Shown here piece by piece: positions 51,699 to 59,609 of a stretch of 64,000 nt of DNA (the stretch's first letter is position 1; the number at the start of each line of letters is the position of its first letter). The DNA is taken from NCBI GenBank assembly GCA_046160625.1, contig JBJXGZ010000100.1, positions 24,545 to 88,544 of the forward strand. Reading direction: 5' to 3'. Source of the stretch: M3007 sp046160625. Its GTDB lineage: Bacteria; Bacteroidota; Bacteroidia; Chitinophagales; Saprospiraceae. A model generated the notes under the pieces. It had not been told where the DNA came from and did no database searches. It worked only from the letters and a program-made list of their open reading frames with translations. Both the position numbers and the translations under genes were made by a program.

Positions 51699-54281
51699 AT
51701 GTCCGTATCTGTCTATTCGCAGCCAAAAAACACCCCTACAGTATCCAACATCTGCTTTCACTGTCATGATGTTTGCCCGGATGTTTCGTCAGGTGGAGCA
51801 GATCATTTGCGTATCGGCGACAAGCGCTTTTGCTGTCAAGGATGCCAAATGGTGTACGAAATATTGAACACGCACCAGCTCTGTGAATTTTACGAATTAG
51901 ATAAAAATGCCGGACAAAGCCTTAAGAATCAAAAGTTTGCAAAAAGTTATGCCTACCTGGACGACACCGAAGTTCAGGAAAAACTGATAGAATTCCAAAA
52001 TGACACCATAGCCCAGGTTACGTTTTACCTGCCCCAAATGCACTGCGTATCATGTATTTGGCTGTTGGAAAACCTCTATAAGCTCGACGCAGGCGTGGCC
52101 AATTCGCGGGTGAATTTTTTGAAAAAAACCACCACGATTCAGTTCGACCCCGCTCAAACTTCTCTGCGCAAACTCGCTACGCTGCTCGCGACCATCGGCT
52201 ACGCACCCGACATTAATCTGGGTGATGTTGACGGACAAAAACCACCCCTTATTAGTCGCCGATTGGCAGCACAATTGGCGGTAACTGGTTTTGCTTTTGG
52301 CAATGTCATGCTGTTCAGTTTCCCTGAATACGTCGGCATGACCCGCGAGACAGATTCCTGGTTTTCAGCAGCGTTTGGGTATCTCAGCATTCTGATTTCT
52401 CTGCCCGTCCTCTTATACAGCCAGCGCGACTATTATGTTTCAGCATGGCAGGGATTGCGCAATCGCCAACTCAATATTGACATCCCGCTTTGTCTCGCTT
52501 ATCTATCATTGTTTGGCCGCAGCGTGTATGAAATTGTAACGCATACGGGAGCCGGATACCTTGATTCTTTTGCCGGATTGACTTTTTTGATGCTGATTGG
52601 GAAATGGTTTCAGCAGCATGTTTGGCACCAGCTTTCCTTTGAGCGCGACTATAAATCTTACTTCCCGGTGGCTGCAACCGTACGCAGTGGCGGCGAAGAA
52701 ACCTCTGTACCCGTCAGCCGCCTGGTGCCGGGCGACATCATTCTAATCCGCAGTCAGGAGGTCATTCCCGCCGATGGAATTTTGCTAAAAGGTTCAGCGC
52801 GTGTGGATTACAGTTTCGTTACGGGCGAATCAGAACCTGTGTCGGTTCAAAACGGCGAACGGATATTTGCCGGCGGAAAACAGATCGGAGAGCGCATCGA
52901 AATCGCCCTCACCCGTCGGGTAGCGCAAAGTCACCTGACAGAATTGTGGAACAATGAAGCCTTCAAAACCAACGCCAAAGGCCAGGTGACGCAACTGGCA
53001 GATGCCGCAGGCCGATACTTTACCTACCTGATTTTGGTTTTTGGTTTCGGCGCTTTTGGGTATTGGTGGGGCTTACACGGCGATATGCCAACGGCTATCA
53101 ATGCTTTCACGGCGGTGATGATTGTGGCTTGTCCCTGCAATATTGCCTTATCCATTCCATTCACCTTAGGCAATATCCTCCGCATCCTCGGCAGACACCG
53201 TTTTTACCTGAAAAATATCCGCGTGGTGGAGGCATTTGCCAGCATCAATGCCGTAGTTTTTGACAAAACTGGTACGATCACCAACGTGTCGCAACAGGAA
53301 ATGCGTTTCGAGGGACAGCCGCTTGGCTACGCTGAAAAAACCGCGATTCGTTCCCTTGTGCAGCATTCGGCGCACCCGCTGAGTCGCCGCTTGTACGATT
53401 CCATGTCCGATGTGCCGACCGAAACGCCGGAGCAATTTGAGGAGATTCCGGGTTTGGGTATTCGGGGTATTGTAAGGGGGCAGGAGATTAGGGTTGGCTC
53501 GCAGAAGTTTGTATTTGGACAGGATTTACAGGATGAACAGGATTTTTTCGAAGAAAAAATCTCGAATCCTGTACATCCTGTACATCCTGTCAAAAAAAAT
53601 AACAGGCAAGAAACTGTCTCCTCAGGAAAAGAAAATAGCGGCGTTTTTGTCACTATAAACGGCAAATTATTAGGTCATTTTGAAGTAAAAAGCCGCTTCC
53701 GCGAAGGACTGGCGCAGGTGTTGGCCTTCTTTTCCGCGCCGTCTAAACCTCATAGGTTTTTAAAACCTACGAGGTTTCAAGAGAACATCTTCCTCCTCTC
53801 TGGCGACCATAATCGTGAAGCCGCCGCGCTCGCGTCCTTTTTCCCCGACTCGGATACCATGCTTTTCAACCGCAGTCCGCAGGAGAAACTTGAATTTGTA
53901 AAAAAACTGCAACGCCATGGACAGCACGTCATGATGCTCGGCGATGGGCTGAACGACGCCGGTGCGCTCCGCCAAAGCGATCTCGGCATCGTGGTGGCAG
54001 AAAACACCAACAACTTCACCCCGGCCTGCGATGCCATTCTCCACGCCGACGAGTTTGCACGTTTGCCACAATTCGTGCAACTGGCCCGTGAGGGGGTGAA
54101 AATCGTGAACCGCTCCTACATAGTAGCCTTGACGTACAATGCCATTGGTTTGAGTTTTGCCGTAGCAGGGGTCTTGTCGCCTTTGGTGGCCGCCGTTTTG
54201 ATGCCGATTAGTTCGGTTTCGGTGGTGCTGTTTGGGGTGGGAATGAGCAATTGGGCGGCGAGGCGGATTTTGCGGGGGTAA
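51699..54281 (+). CDS. Copper-type P1B ATPase, CcoI/FixI-like, with two repeat-derived inserts
   Basis: 860 aa from ATG 51699 (an ATG at 51597 would add 34 atypical residues). The N-terminal Cys-rich region (CFHCHDVCP and FCCQGCQMVYEI) and a heavy-metal domain (MHCVSCIW) precede the transporter core: A-domain TGES, CPC metal motif (MIVACPCNIALS), phosphorylation DKTGT, HP motif (SAHPLS) and hinge GDGLNDAGAL. This arrangement matches CcoI/FixI pumps supplying copper to cbb3 oxidase; no cco genes are in the window. Two extra stretches in the cytoplasmic ATP-binding part are encoded by hairpin repeats (53518-53591 and 53745-53777) and keep the frame. Confidence 0.92.
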   Translation: MSVSVYSQPKNTPTVSNICFHCHDVCPDVSSGGADHLRIGDKRFCCQGCQMVYEILNTHQLCEFYELDKNAGQSLKNQKFAKSYAYLDDTEVQEKLIEFQNDTIAQVTFYLPQMHCVSCIWLLENLYKLDAGVANSRVNFLKKTTTIQFDPAQTSLRKLATLLATIGYAPDINLGDVDGQKPPLISRRLAAQLAVTGFAFGNVMLFSFPEYVGMTRETDSWFSAAFGYLSILISLPVLLYSQRDYYVSAWQGLRNRQLNIDIPLCLAYLSLFGRSVYEIVTHTGAGYLDSFAGLTFLMLIGKWFQQHVWHQLSFERDYKSYFPVAATVRSGGEETSVPVSRLVPGDIILIRSQEVIPADGILLKGSARVDYSFVTGESEPVSVQNGERIFAGGKQIGERIEIALTRRVAQSHLTELWNNEAFKTNAKGQVTQLADAAGRYFTYLILVFGFGAFGYWWGLHGDMPTAINAFTAVMIVACPCNIALSIPFTLGNILRILGRHRFYLKNIRVVEAFASINAVVFDKTGTITNVSQQEMRFEGQPLGYAEKTAIRSLVQHSAHPLSRRLYDSMSDVPTETPEQFEEIPGLGIRGIVRGQEIRVGSQKFVFGQDLQDEQDFFEEKISNPVHPVHPVKKNNRQETVSSGKENSGVFVTINGKLLGHFEVKSRFREGLAQVLAFFSAPSKPHRFLKPTRFQENIFLLSGDHNREAAALASFFPDSDTMLFNRSPQEKLEFVKKLQRHGQHVMMLGDGLNDAGALRQSDLGIVVAENTNNFTPACDAILHADEFARLPQFVQLAREGVKIVNRSYIVALTYNAIGLSFAVAGVLSPLVAAVLMPISSVSVVLFGVGMSNWAARRILRG
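53518..53591. repeat. ACAGGATTT word-repeat hairpin inside the ATPase gene
   Basis: 27-nt arms (53518-53544 and 53565-53591) with 25 matches. Each arm holds ACAGGAT three times at a 9-nt period. In frame it encodes GQDLQDEQDFFEEK and NPVHPVHPVKK, not seen in the ATPase family. Confidence 0.88.
53745..53777. repeat. AAACCTC/AGGTTT palindrome inside the ATPase gene
   Basis: 16-nt arms (53745-53760 and 53762-53777) with one mismatch. In frame it encodes KPHRFLKPTRF. Similar centre to the palindrome at 48783-48819. Confidence 0.85.
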
Positions 54282-54289
54282 GGGTCATT

Positions 54290-54335
54290 TTGTCATTGGG
54301 GTCATTTCGTCATTGGGCTCATTTCGTCTTTCAAA
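54290..54335. repeat. TCATTTCGT word repeat after the ATPase gene
   Basis: The words GGTCATTTTGTCATTGG and GGTCATTTCGTCATTGG alternate four to five times (9-nt period) just after the ATPase stop codon. A shorter related run is at 8834-8862. No facing arm seen. The remaining sequence up to 54516 is without a convincing gene. Confidence 0.7.
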
Positions 54336-54516
54336 AATCAAACTTTGGAATTGCCTTTCGCCCTCCCTAAGCAGTTGGGACCTGAAGGGCATGATAATAC
54401 ACACCCGCGTTTAAATACAGAACAATCCTCTACATTCGTTCTTCGATCCTTAAATCTGTATTTCAAGCCAAAGCATTATATTAACCTTCAAGTGCAGAGG
54501 ATCAGAAATTCTATTT

Positions 54517-55014
54517 ATGACAAAAACAGCCGAAATAGACCGTATCTTCCAATTTCTTGAAAGCATCGGCATAGAGGCCGAGTTGAGGCCCATTCATCAA
54601 TCCACTTTTTTGCCGGGAATACTCATAGAAGCCGGACGGCTAATCGTTGATATAGAACAATTAAAATACCCCGGCGATCTGCTGCACGAAGCGGGTCATA
54701 TTGCTATGGCCCCTGGTGATCAACGCGCACTGATGAATGGCAACATAGAAACCGATTCGCCAGTAAATTCCATGGAATTGGGCGCTATCCTATGGTCGTA
54801 TGCTGCGCTCACGCATTTGAATTTGCCTCCTCCGTTTGTTTTTCACCAGGATGGGTACAAAGGCAGTGCAGATTGGTTGATGGAACAATTTGAAAGTGGT
54901 ACCTATATCGGCCTTCCGCTTCTTCAATGGCTAGGTCTGGCCTACGATGCGAATCATGCGGCTAAATTAAACGTGAAGCCATTCCCCTTTATGTTGAAAT
55001 GGTTGCGAGATTAA
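54517..55014 (+). CDS. Hypothetical protein with HExxH motif
   Basis: 165 aa. No signal peptide. Contains LLHEAGHIAMAP, an HEAGH metal-binding motif as in zincin peptidases, preceded by LIVDIEQLKYPGDL. The rest is not typical of a known peptidase: MELGAILWSYAALTHLNLPP and GLPLLQWLGLAYD. A third metal ligand cannot be assigned by eye, though E62 in VNSMELGA-like surroundings is one possibility. It may be a small metallopeptidase or an inactive relative. Single gene, converging with the dioxygenase operon over a short hairpin. Confidence 0.75.
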   Translation: MTKTAEIDRIFQFLESIGIEAELRPIHQSTFLPGILIEAGRLIVDIEQLKYPGDLLHEAGHIAMAPGDQRALMNGNIETDSPVNSMELGAILWSYAALTHLNLPPPFVFHQDGYKGSADWLMEQFESGTYIGLPLLQWLGLAYDANHAAKLNVKPFPFMLKWLRD

Positions 55015-55036
55015 GGCCCGCCATGGGGCTTTAATC
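55009..55036. terminator. Hairpin between the HExxH gene and the collar operon
   Basis: GATTAAGGCCC (55009-55019) pairs with GGGGCTTTAATC (55025-55036), overlapping the plus-strand stop codon and lying just before the 3' end of the minus-strand operon. Short bidirectional terminator candidate. Confidence 0.55.
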
Positions 55037-55038
55037 CT

Positions 55039-55725
55039 TCATTTTATTCCTTCCAATTGGGCAATGAGGGCGCGTACAGCATCATTATCCATCAAGCGAA
55101 GGTGTGCGATCATTTGGGCCTTGGTTGCTGCATCGTATTCCTTTCCTTTCTTTTCAAGTTCGAAATCGAACCCGCATGCCCCAAACAACTGGTCGGTCCA
55201 CTCATTCCGCGTCCCGTCAATCACCAAATGAATCCGGCGCGTGCTTCCCTCGTGTTTTACGCTGTGTGGGAGGTTAAAATTTGCATACCAACATTGTCCC
55301 GCCTTCATGTCCAGACGGGTATTGTCGACTACAAAAGATACCTGCTCATCGGTGGTTATCGGAATATGCAGTCGAAAGCAGCCGTGTTCGTAGCCCAATC
55401 CCCGGTCGCGGTGTTCTTTGATAACGCTGCCGGGCGCAAGGGCAAGCAGGCGTACCGTATCTTTTTCAAATTGTAGGGTATCAAGCAATTCCTGAAAATA
55501 GGGGCATTGTGCCAGTAGCGGGGTATCCTGAAAAGAGGAGGTATTTACCGCGTTAATATCCACGGCATTCCCGGTGGCCGAGCGGAGTGCGATCCCTGTC
55601 CAGTCGCCAGAATAATCATTTTTATTATAATGCATGGCCCATTGCTGGGCTTCGCAAGTGGCCAGGTCGGCGGCCAGTTTTGCGGTATTAAACTGGAAGG
55701 GGAGTGGAAAGAAGCGATTGTCCAT
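55039..55725 (-). CDS. Aspartyl/asparaginyl beta-hydroxylase-like protein
   Basis: 228 aa. Double-stranded beta-helix Fe(II)/2-oxoglutarate dioxygenase: iron ligands in VIKEHRDRGLGYEHG (His105, Asp107) and FNLPHSVKHEG (His154), with RRIHLVID providing the Arg for 2-oxoglutarate. This is the pattern of the Asp/Asn beta-hydroxylase family (PF05118), whose members hydroxylate side chains in proteins or peptides. Last gene of a seven-gene minus-strand run (33-nt gap to the PhyH-like gene). The target is unknown; the collar proteins of the same operon are candidates by association. Start ATG 55725. Confidence 0.88.
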   Translation of the reverse strand: MDNRFFPLPFQFNTAKLAADLATCEAQQWAMHYNKNDYSGDWTGIALRSATGNAVDINAVNTSSFQDTPLLAQCPYFQELLDTLQFEKDTVRLLALAPGSVIKEHRDRGLGYEHGCFRLHIPITTDEQVSFVVDNTRLDMKAGQCWYANFNLPHSVKHEGSTRRIHLVIDGTRNEWTDQLFGACGFDFELEKKGKEYDAATKAQMIAHLRLMDNDAVRALIAQLEGIK

Positions 55726-55758
55726 ATTGTTAGTTGCCTGGAGGCTACATCAAACTGT

Positions 55759-56625
55759 TTAATAGTATTTTTCAAGGCAATACGCTGAAGGCCTTGGCCG
55801 GGGCCTGTAGTCATAAACTTCCTGCAGTTGTTGCCGGAAAGTAATTTCTGACTCCATATAGGGCGCTGGCTTTTGATCTTTTGACTCAAGAGATTCCACC
55901 GCATGTTTTTGTGCGTAATACTGTTTGGCCAGATTCAATAATCGTGTACGCGTTTCTATCGTGGAGGCCGGATAAAGATCTTCGTTTTTCACCTGAACGG
56001 TCGGTAAAAAAACAAAATACAATACCCTTCTCAAGGCATTGTGTTGCATGGGGTCGGAGGAATGTGCCAGCATCATATCGTGAATAAGTATATCACCAGC
56101 CTGCATGGGTATCTCGATGGATGGCTCGGTCTGCAACTGACAAATATCCCGGCCACTGATATGGCTGCCTGGCACCACGCGCAATGCGCCGTCGCCAGCA
56201 GCAGCGTCATCGAGATAAATTCCCATCGAGAAAGGGACTCCTGTGCGCTTATGCAACATATCCTGGTGCCAGCCCACCGTTCCATAATGATCTCCCAGCA
56301 TTTTGACCACCACAAAATCCTGCATTGGGAAAAAATCGGGCCCGCAAATGGATGTGGCGATATCCTGGATCAGGGGAGCGCCCAGTAATTCCAGGGCACA
56401 AAGGCTGCCATTGTTGCAGATATTTTCCAGGGAGGAAACGTAACGAATGTTGTCAATATAATGAACGGGGCAATCGGGATCATCCTCCTTAACCACCAAC
56501 GCTGCGGTCAATTGTTGCAGACGCTCCAGATAGGAGGATGGAATAGCCTGTCGAAGGGCAAAATACCCATCCGACGCAAAGGCTTTTAACATTGCCGGGG
56601 AAATAAGCGGTGATCTGCTTTTCAA
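55759..56625 (-). CDS. Phytanoyl-CoA dioxygenase family (PhyH-like) protein
   Basis: 288 aa from a TTG at 56625. An ATG at 56592 would remove LISPAM, which aligns with the usual family start, so TTG is preferred with some doubt. Fe(II)/2-oxoglutarate dioxygenase fold: VGWHQDMLHK gives the H-x-D pair (His120, Asp122), GALRVVPGSH is typical of the family, LAHSSDP holds the distal His188 and RRVLYF the 2-oxoglutarate Arg. PhyH-type enzymes hydroxylate or halogenate small molecules or natural products. Sixth gene of the collar operon, 58 nt after the methyltransferase. Confidence 0.88.
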   Translation of the reverse strand: MKSRSPLISPAMLKAFASDGYFALRQAIPSSYLERLQQLTAALVVKEDDPDCPVHYIDNIRYVSSLENICNNGSLCALELLGAPLIQDIATSICGPDFFPMQDFVVVKMLGDHYGTVGWHQDMLHKRTGVPFSMGIYLDDAAAGDGALRVVPGSHISGRDICQLQTEPSIEIPMQAGDILIHDMMLAHSSDPMQHNALRRVLYFVFLPTVQVKNEDLYPASTIETRTRLLNLAKQYYAQKHAVESLESKDQKPAPYMESEITFRQQLQEVYDYRPRPRPSAYCLEKYY

Positions 56626-56683
56626 AATTTATAATGGAAATTGACTATCCTGATATAGTACAGTAGAAATTAATTTAAACATT

Positions 56684-57709
56684 CTAAAAAAGCGTGTTTT
56701 CATAAAGGGGGCCGGGTGCTATATGCTGTTTTAACTGAAACCCTGGCCGGCCATTTATTCCATATTGCAGCACAACCCTATTAGGCGGCTCCGTCATTCT
56801 TTGGAAGTTAAGTAAGGCATGCGGCAGGTTGAGTCCCGATTGATTTATTTGAAGTGATGCGGCGCCGTAAACCTGAATTTGGGTAAAAAGGTAAAAATTC
56901 TGATATCGAGCAGATTCTTCTGGTGAAATTTCGATTTCGATGGCTGGAAACCAGCCATGATCAAGCGTTTCTTCCGGTGTTTGCTTGTCAAGGGTAAACA
57001 CGAGCTGTTTCAACAGGTAAGCCGACTCGCGGGGACTTTCCAGGTCAAACAACTGTCGAGCGACTAATTTTTTGTCCAAAAAGCCGGCCCAAACCAGAAT
57101 CTGTTCAGGGATTAAAATTCCACCTGGTTGTAATTGAGGTGCAAGGTTCATGGTGATGGCCACCTGCGGTTCATCTCGCAAACTATGTTGCATCGTCTCG
57201 CAGATAAGCACATGCGGGCGCTGATCGGGGGGGCATTGGTATTGGGTTGCATCTACTGTTAATACCTCCCGGACATAAGCGCCCATTTGGAAGGCGTCTA
57301 TGACCTGATGCAACATCCGGACACTTTCAGGCTGTATTTCCAGCATGGTAAACTGAACTTCCTCAGGCGAAAACAAGGCCGTCATCGGGAGGGCGAGCGT
57401 GGCAAAAGGACCTGTCCCGGCATACAAAACGTGGAGGGTAGTATCCGGGAATTTTTGCTGCGCCGCCCGGATACCAAGATAAAGTCCCTGGACAAATTTT
57501 TTGGTGCGCATCAAGTCTTTTACACACAAGGCAGCCCAATAAGGCCCGATACATTTGCCGGATGGAAGTATCAAATGTTCCCGATGAACATCGTTCCCGG
57601 GTTCTAATCGCGTAATATCCATCAAAAGCTCGAAGAACTGCTTTATAGCGCCTGAAATGGCAAGAAACTCACCATCAGGCCCCAACAAAGCCTGAGCGAT
57701 CCCGGACAT
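56684..57709 (-). CDS. PRMT-like SAM-dependent methyltransferase
   Basis: 341 aa. The Rossmann domain has motif I VLYAGTGPFATLALP (94-108) and the post-I acid Glu124 in MLEIQPESV. Then LICETMQHSLRDEPQ gives two Glu separated by eight residues (Glu171 and Glu180), the spacing of the double-E loop of protein arginine methyltransferases, followed by APQLQPGGILIPEQILV, like the PRMT GG-x-hydrophobic-P strand entering the C-terminal barrel. An N-terminal helical domain (about 1-85) precedes. I infer a PRMT-like fold; it may methylate another substrate. Between the Tat-exported protein gene (47-nt gap) and the PhyH gene in the operon. Confidence 0.8.
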   Translation of the reverse strand: MSGIAQALLGPDGEFLAISGAIKQFFELLMDITRLEPGNDVHREHLILPSGKCIGPYWAALCVKDLMRTKKFVQGLYLGIRAAQQKFPDTTLHVLYAGTGPFATLALPMTALFSPEEVQFTMLEIQPESVRMLHQVIDAFQMGAYVREVLTVDATQYQCPPDQRPHVLICETMQHSLRDEPQVAITMNLAPQLQPGGILIPEQILVWAGFLDKKLVARQLFDLESPRESAYLLKQLVFTLDKQTPEETLDHGWFPAIEIEISPEESARYQNFYLFTQIQVYGAASLQINQSGLNLPHALLNFQRMTEPPNRVVLQYGINGRPGFQLKQHIAPGPLYENTLF

Positions 57710-57756
57710 TGCGCGCTTGTTGTCGAGATGCTACTGTGCGTTCATGCCCGACGCGC

Positions 57757-58410
57757 TCAAACGTTGAGGCTATGCCTGCTGGAAAAAGTTTTGTTGAAAA
57801 CCATCCCTTCGCGACCAGTGATGGTACAGGTAGTTTCCGCTTTCCCACCGTTAATAAAGGTTTTAACGGTCACCATTCCATCCCGGGTTTTGTAGGCCTG
57901 GCCCCACTGACCTTTTATGTCTTTTTCAACGGGGATCAACAAGTTTTGCAACGATTCGGTTGTTTTGCCGGGGAGTTCCTGACTTACTTTCAAAAGCGCC
58001 TCAATCTGGAATCCTGACAAAGTTTTCACCAGATGCCAGTTGTTATCACTTTCACGATGAAGTACAGGCACTACAAAGTCGGAAACGCCTGAAGCTGCGT
58101 GACGAAAATGCAGTGGATAAAAACACCAGGCTTCCTGGTCGCCAAAAAAATGAAAGGCGTCATTTTCACTCCGGTAGCCGCGCTGGGCAAAATAATCGTT
58201 TGTAACAAGCGTCAATTGCGCAAAAGATTCAGGAGCAATCCTGGCCTTGAATCGTCGATTACCGCATAACGCGCCGCCTAATTGCCCTAGCCACCGGGGG
58301 GCAATGGAAGAACCTTGAAATGTGAATGGCGACGCAATCAGGTCCGGGGTGAAAATTCCCAGGCTAATAGCGCCAAGCGCTGCGTTCCGAACAAAATTTC
58401 TTCTTTTCAT
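57757..58410 (-). CDS. Tat-exported protein of unknown function
   Basis: 217 aa. N-terminal MKRRNFVRNAALGAISLGIF is a twin-arginine signal (RRNFVR followed by a moderately hydrophobic stretch), so export in a folded state by the Tat system is expected. The mature part has no recognised domain: a beta-rich region with AFHFFGDQEAWCFYPLHFRH, and a basic C-terminal part with VTVKTFINGGKAETTCTITGREG. The pair of late Cys may form a disulphide or bind a cofactor. Fourth gene of the collar operon, 29 nt after the first collar gene. It may be the periplasmic partner of the collar proteins; nothing shows this directly. Confidence 0.82.
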   Translation of the reverse strand: MKRRNFVRNAALGAISLGIFTPDLIASPFTFQGSSIAPRWLGQLGGALCGNRRFKARIAPESFAQLTLVTNDYFAQRGYRSENDAFHFFGDQEAWCFYPLHFRHAASGVSDFVVPVLHRESDNNWHLVKTLSGFQIEALLKVSQELPGKTTESLQNLLIPVEKDIKGQWGQAYKTRDGMVTVKTFINGGKAETTCTITGREGMVFNKTFSSRHSLNV

Positions 58411-58439
58411 GAGTGGTGATTATTAAAACAAGCCTGCCC

Positions 58440-58976
58440 CTAATTCCGGGATGGGAACACGCCTTGTGTGCAAATTACAAAGGTTACAACAGTCACGGGC
58501 TGAACCAAGTTTATAGGTGTATTCGATCCTGTATTTTGGACAGTCAGGACGCCAGCTGCGAGTGTGCCGTTTGATGCTCCTGGCGCTCCGTACAAATCAG
58601 GGCCTACTACTGAGCTCGGAATATTGCCGTTGGCTTGATCCGAAGAAGCATTGGATGTACTGGCTGCCACCGTGATTGTTGGCGTATGCGAGTGCGCAGG
58701 TAGGTTATTGGTGGTCAGGGTGGCCGTTTCTGCGCCTGGTTGTTCTCCAATGACAAAATCGGACAATCCGGGCCCCTGGCCTTCACCCATAGGTACACGG
58801 GATCTCAGGTCTGGCAAGGCAAACGTTGTTTGGCCATTACCACCATAAATGGTGCCTATTAAGGCGAATAAGGCGGTATTTTGAGCAATTGCTATAAGCT
58901 GTCCGTCGCAAAAAGCCCAGCTATTCGGCGCAAAATTGCCTCCAAACATGTATATGGTAGCCAATGTTCCTTCCAT
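58440..58976 (-). CDS. Phage tail-collar domain protein (MdpB-like), copy 1
   Basis: 178 aa. N-terminal collar domain: GGNFAPNSWAFCDGQLIAI, ALFALIGTIYGGNGQTTFAL and PDLRSRVPMGEGQGPGLS, ending in the family junction ATLTTNNLPAHSHTP. The C-terminal half is a Ser/Asn/Gly-rich shaft-like region closing in GVFPSRN. These resemble microcystin-dependent protein MdpB and short tail-fibre proteins. No signal peptide. One of three adjacent paralogues sharing the FPSRN end; copies 2 and 3 lie upstream on the same strand. No other phage genes are near, so it appears to be a domesticated module. Confidence 0.9.
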   Translation of the reverse strand: MEGTLATIYMFGGNFAPNSWAFCDGQLIAIAQNTALFALIGTIYGGNGQTTFALPDLRSRVPMGEGQGPGLSDFVIGEQPGAETATLTTNNLPAHSHTPTITVAASTSNASSDQANGNIPSSVVGPDLYGAPGASNGTLAAGVLTVQNTGSNTPINLVQPVTVVTFVICTQGVFPSRN

Positions 58977-59034
58977 GACAATTATTTTGTTGCGTTAATA
59001 ATAATAATGTGTAGTACCCAACATCCGGGCTGTA

Positions 59035-59568
59035 TTAGTTTCTGCTTGGGAAAATACCCTGTAAAGCAATAATAAAAGTAACTGCAAGGTATGGTTGGCG
59101 GATGCTCATCGGTTGGTTACCGCCGGTAGCTCCCAGGGTAGCCGTAACGCCACCCAATGAGCCATTACCCTGGCCTGCCACTGCAAAATGGGGTGCGCCG
59201 CCTGTGGCAAAAATCATGCCCCCGGCTTCATCGCTTGTTGCGGGATTTGATGTGCTGGCCGCAGTAATGGTACCTGTATGCGCATGCGCAGGCAAGTTGG
59301 CGGTAGTCAACGTGATAGTCTCCGTTCCGGTTTTTTCGCCGAGCGTCCTGTTGGAAAGCCCGGGCCCTTGTCCCATGTGCATAGGCGATCGCCCCCGTAA
59401 ATCGGGTAGTGCAAAATTCGTTTGTCCATTGCCGCCATAGGTGGTGCCAAGAAGCGAGAAAAGCGCCTGATTTTGGTTTATTGGCAGCAATTGACCCTCA
59501 CAGAGGGCCCATCCTTGTGGGGCGAAATTTGAGGCAAACATTGTAATCACAGCGATTGCAGGATCCAT
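59035..59568 (-). CDS. Phage tail-collar domain protein (MdpB-like), copy 2
   Basis: 177 aa. Same architecture: ASNFAPQGWALCEGQLLPI, ALFSLLGTTYGGNGQTNFAL, PDLRGRSPMHMGQGPGLSN, then TLTTANLPAHAHTGTI and a Gly/Ala/Thr-rich shaft ending GIFPSRN. Clearly a paralogue of the neighbours, differing mostly in the C-terminal shaft. The collar domain in phages forms a trimeric base for fibres; here the three proteins may form a hetero-oligomer. No signal peptide. 58 nt upstream of copy 1. Confidence 0.9.
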   Translation of the reverse strand: MDPAIAVITMFASNFAPQGWALCEGQLLPINQNQALFSLLGTTYGGNGQTNFALPDLRGRSPMHMGQGPGLSNRTLGEKTGTETITLTTANLPAHAHTGTITAASTSNPATSDEAGGMIFATGGAPHFAVAGQGNGSLGGVTATLGATGGNQPMSIRQPYLAVTFIIALQGIFPSRN

Positions 59569-59609
59569 ATGAACTTTAATTAAAGGATGAAAAATAGTAT
59601 GGCTTGCGC

